Below, one piece after another: positions 23,295 to 25,422 of a DNA stretch of 25,422 nucleotides. The stretch comes from a virus, in IMG/VR virus record IMGVR_UViG_3300010233_000231, positions 368 through 25,789 of that record; one strand, 5' to 3'. Made by a program: the position numbers and the translations under genes. Below the pieces are notes generated by a model. That model made no database searches. It saw only the letters and a list, made by a program, of their open reading frames with translations, and had not been told where the DNA came from. How positions within the stretch are numbered: position 1 is the first letter of the stretch; every line of letters begins with the position of its first letter.

Positions 23295-23930
23295 CTAGTA
23301 ATATTTCTTGTGCCGTGCAAAAATCTCCACTAATTTGTCCACGGAACTGTTGATGATGAATGTATCCTCTTGTGTTGGTTCCTCCTTTGTGTTGGAGGCT
23401 ATTGAACAATAGAACACTTTAGAGTGATCTTTAGTGGTCATCAGGTGACAGATATAAGAGGATTTGATGCCTTGCATTTCGTAGATAGTCTTGAGCTTAG
23501 AGGGTTCCATTTCTGCCGTCTTCAGCAGTACGAATCCCTTCATAAGCATCTCAGAGTATATATCATAGTATGGTGCGTCTGCTCTCCAACGCTGAATCTC
23601 TTCACGGATCTCAGACATACCACATTCTTCAATAAGCTCTTCGTATTGACAGGTAACATAGAGATTCTTACCCACGGCCAGTATACCAGCACTATCCTCT
23701 CCCATGAACACCATCACTCTAGGATAGAAAGTAGCCTTGGTTATGTGACGCATGATGCGGAACACCTCAGCTATCTCCTTAGAGTTCTGAGCCATATCTA
23801 CTTTAGCTTCCTTTCTGCGCCTGCGGTAGTCAATGTACTTACTAACGAGTAAAGTAGTTAGACCACCACCTAGTAGTTCTGACCAAGAAAATGAGTTCTC
23901 CATGTGTATGATGTTAGGGGGCAGGTTCAT
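23295..23930 (-). CDS. Hypothetical protein with possible N-terminal membrane anchor, 211 aa
   Basis: The ATG at 23930 overlaps the upstream stop (ATGA), and a second in-frame ATG at 23903 (MENSFSWSELL) is equally possible and would give 202 residues. A short hydrophobic glycine-containing stretch (ELLGGGLTTLLVSKYI) is followed by a basic cluster (YRRRRKEAK), which fits an N-terminal anchor with the body in the cytoplasm. The body is mixed alpha/beta with no motif I recognise. It is encoded among membrane and lysis genes of the late operon. Confidence 0.6.
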   Translation of the reverse strand: MNLPPNIIHMENSFSWSELLGGGLTTLLVSKYIDYRRRRKEAKVDMAQNSKEIAEVFRIMRHITKATFYPRVMVFMGEDSAGILAVGKNLYVTCQYEELIEECGMSEIREEIQRWRADAPYYDIYSEMLMKGFVLLKTAEMEPSKLKTIYEMQGIKSSYICHLMTTKDHSKVFYCSIASNTKEEPTQEDTFIINSSVDKLVEIFARHKKYY

Positions 23931-24310
23931 GGCTTATACATTAGTTTCCACGTTGACTCGAACACTATAAACCATAGCAAAACTAAGGTACAGCCGTCTA
24001 AAATTACTCCATATATAACAATATTTGATAAATGGTCTGTACCAAAAAGTGGCTTATAGAGATAGAGTAGTGTGGTAGTTATAATAGCAGCAAACTTTAC
24101 CAGCTTAGCTATATGCCAAGGATCCATTCGCATCCAACCTAACCAAGGTTTCATCAGTGTTCCACTACGCATAGGATTCCACACATCAGGGTTCTTGTGC
24201 TTGAAGATACTTTTATGCAGACGAAAGCAGACGGTATCCATGAACGCATCTGCTATTGCTGCTATACACCAGGTGATTAGAAACATAGCATATAGTATTA
24301 GTATCCGCAA
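23927..24310 (-). CDS. Three-span membrane protein, 127 aa
   Basis: Hydrophobic segments lie at about residues 2-20, 68-88 and 96-118, joined by a Trp/Pro/His-rich loop (NPDVWNPMRSG, WLGWMRMDPWH). No family motif is recognised. It overlaps the lipoprotein gene by 13 bases and the next gene by 4, so the three genes are probably translated together. It could be a second holin-like protein or a partner of the lipoprotein. Neither role is shown by sequence alone. Confidence 0.65.
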   Translation of the reverse strand: MRILILYAMFLITWCIAAIADAFMDTVCFRLHKSIFKHKNPDVWNPMRSGTLMKPWLGWMRMDPWHIAKLVKFAAIITTTLLYLYKPLFGTDHLSNIVIYGVILDGCTLVLLWFIVFESTWKLMYKP

Positions 24311-24633
24311 TAAGCATTATCTGTGCCGTCTGATAAGTAGGAATAGGTTGTATCACTAGTAGATTGTGCTACATGGAAGTACCCACCAGCAACACCTTCA
24401 CGGGTCCAATCCTTGGTTAAAGGCACTGCAGACCTGATAACTGTGTTGTAAACGGTTACTCCTGCGCAATCCAGCCAATATTCGCCTGAATAATAGTAAA
24501 AGCCATTGATAGGCAATACCACTGTAGAAACGCCTGTTTTGGCGGTGTCAATAGGCTTAGTGCTTATACTGCTTGTTCTTTCACATCCTAATACAAGGAC
24601 TAGAATAAGTGCGTAAACGATTTGCTTTTTCAT
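24298..24633 (-). CDS. Lipoprotein carrying a copy of the tail fibre C-terminal domain
   Basis: The frame is open from 24744, but the ATG at 24633 starts a clear type II signal peptide: MKK, a hydrophobic core and lipobox VLGC with Cys17. The mature part has a short polar linker (18-43), then a domain (45-111) that matches residues 165-236 of the tail protein encoded just upstream. Shared text includes EYW-DC-GVT, IRS-VPLT (VRS-VPLT in the tail protein), WTR and the ending NA-CGY. C56 and C109 line up with tail C176 and C234. It should be exported and lipidated, while the tail copy is assembled in the virion. Receptor masking against superinfection, as with T5 Llp, is a reasonable idea. The gene starts 10 bases after the tail stop. 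Confidence 0.85.
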   Translation of the reverse strand: MKKQIVYALILVLVLGCERTSSISTKPIDTAKTGVSTVVLPINGFYYYSGEYWLDCAGVTVYNTVIRSAVPLTKDWTREGVAGGYFHVAQSTSDTTYSYLSDGTDNAYCGY

Positions 24634-24643
24634 AATTAGAGTT

Positions 24644-25354
24644 TTAATATCCACAAGATGCATTTTCTGTATCATCCGATATATAAGTGTAAGCCGTACT
24701 ACCTGATACCCCTGTAATACGAAGGTAGTTAGCTCCACTACCACCAGAGAATGGATCCCACCTTGTCCATTCTAAAGTTAAAGGTACAGTAGATCTAACT
24801 ATTTCCCCATAACTAGTTACACCACTACAATCAGCCCAATATTCAGCATCATAGTAGTAATAAGTAGGCGTACAAGTATCTAAGGCTAGTATGACGTTGT
24901 TTGATGTATTGGTCATTTGGAAAGGCCCAATACCAGCTTCGTAATACCAAAGCCCACCACCCCAAAGAGCAGTAGGTACATAAGGCACATATACACCACC
25001 TGTTAGTAAATACAGTGTAGAGCCCGTACCAAGGGTAGCAGAACTGCTATAAAGAGTGTTTGAACAAGTTCCCCAACTAGCACAAGCATTTGCTCTGGTA
25101 GCCCATCCTGAAGTGATCAGCTTACCACATTCATAGTAAACAGTATGAGCGTACATTGGTGTACAAGTATGGCAGTAGTTATACCAATCGCTATGCCTAG
25201 CATCACCAGTTGTTTTTGGTAATGAGGGGGAATAAGGATTAAGTGCTACATACGCACCGGTACGAGCCGTATAAAGGCTAAAGTTGGACACGGAAATGCC
25301 CAACTCTGTTCTGATCATACTTGATGATATGGTTCCACTAGACGGTAATGCCAT
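24644..25354 (-). CDS. Tail fibre / receptor-binding protein
   Basis: The protein has 236 residues. The N-terminus MALPSSGTISSSMIRTELG is a form I associate with the N-termini of tail fibre proteins, probably the attachment end. Then come two Cys-containing modules, each opening with Cys-Thr-Pro-x-Tyr, at about 64 and 161. The second (161-236) is the domain copied in the lipoprotein gene downstream. Cysteines are at 61, 64, 76, 91, 97, 161, 176 and 234. The body is rich in Ser, Thr, Gly and Tyr, as expected for a beta-structured tip. It starts within the end of the upstream coiled-coil gene (17-base overlap), in line with a tail module on the minus strand. Confidence 0.75.
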   Translation of the reverse strand: MALPSSGTISSSMIRTELGISVSNFSLYTARTGAYVALNPYSPSLPKTTGDARHSDWYNYCHTCTPMYAHTVYYECGKLITSGWATRANACASWGTCSNTLYSSSATLGTGSTLYLLTGGVYVPYVPTALWGGGLWYYEAGIGPFQMTNTSNNVILALDTCTPTYYYYDAEYWADCSGVTSYGEIVRSTVPLTLEWTRWDPFSGGSGANYLRITGVSGSTAYTYISDDTENASCGY

Positions 25355-25422
25355 TTTCTGCTAGTTTTAAACGTAAGTTCTTAACTGTACCTTCCAACTC
25401 AGCTATACGGATTTCATGGTTC
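25338..25422 (-). CDS. Partial protein with coiled-coil end
   Basis: Only the last 27 codons are in the window, ending with TAG at 25338-25340. The reading is amphipathic and helical (IAELEGTVKNLRLKLAENG), with Leu/Ile at heptad-like spacing. C-terminal coiled coils of this kind occur at the end of tail fibre proteins as trimerisation segments or self-cleaving chaperones. It overlaps the tail gene start by 17 bases, supporting a shared late operon. Confidence 0.5.
   Translation of the reverse strand, partial: NHEIRIAELEGTVKNLRLKLAENGITV

Noticed and set aside
24298-25354. Diversity-generating retroelement target with template repeat
   Set aside because: The two similar domains differ across all bases and codon positions, not mainly at adenines, and no reverse transcriptase gene is present in the window.
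1-25422. tRNA genes and CRISPR arrays
   Set aside because: No cloverleaf with T-loop sequence and no regularly spaced direct repeats were seen. The GTTCAACGACTA text that recalls a T-loop is the R element of the introns.

Overview
The window is part of a tailed double-stranded DNA phage genome with about 40% G+C and genes packed end to end. The gene set points to a crAss-like phage or a close relative infecting Bacteroidota: family A DNA polymerase, Dda/RecD-type and SNF2-type helicases, DnaB-like helicase, Sak4-like ATPase, DnaG-like primase, an rIIA/rIIB-like pair, a PD-(D/E)XK nuclease and a FEN-type exonuclease lie in one block, facing an opposed lysis and tail block. Most starts lack a clear Shine-Dalgarno sequence, which also fits such a host. 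The placement rests on gene content and order read by eye, not on a database search. All genes read through under the standard bacterial code, with TAA, TAG and TGA used as stops.

Plus strand, 1-20532: one long replication and recombination operon. A partial gene and three small unknown genes lead into polA. polA is split by a group I intron (3187-4076) inside the tyrosine codon of polymerase motif B. The intron carries a LAGLIDADG endonuclease gene in its P1 loop that looks damaged at its 3' end. Then follow an unknown gene, an SF1 helicase, a HAD hydrolase, a small unknown gene, an SF2 helicase, an unknown gene, a DnaB-like helicase and a Sak4-like annealing ATPase. The Sak4 gene is split by a second group I intron (10843-11668) with an HNH endonuclease gene between its Q and R elements. 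Next come two unknown proteins separated by a hairpin-rich spacer, a TOPRIM primase, a small gene, rIIA-like and rIIB-like genes, a PD-(D/E)XK nuclease, a 5'-3' exonuclease and an acidic unknown protein. A hairpin terminator able to work in both directions ends the block.

Minus strand, 25422-20594: read in transcription order, this holds the end of a coiled-coil protein, a cysteine-containing tail fibre or receptor-binding protein, a small lipoprotein, a three-span membrane protein, a protein with one possible membrane segment, two soluble unknown proteins, a two-span holin candidate, a spanin-like membrane-anchored coiled-coil protein, a zinc-ribbon protein and an M15-family endolysin with two calcium-type loops.

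The strongest candidate for something new is the lipoprotein at 24298-24633. Its C-terminal domain is a clear copy of the C-terminal domain of the tail fibre gene directly upstream, including two cysteines and the final Asn-Ala-x-Cys-Gly-Tyr. A lipid-anchored copy of a tail-tip domain suggests receptor masking or superinfection exclusion, by analogy with the T5 Llp lipoprotein. The two introns are the second point of interest: their splice sites are supported by P1, P10 and P9 pairings, and the spliced reading frames restore expected protein motifs.
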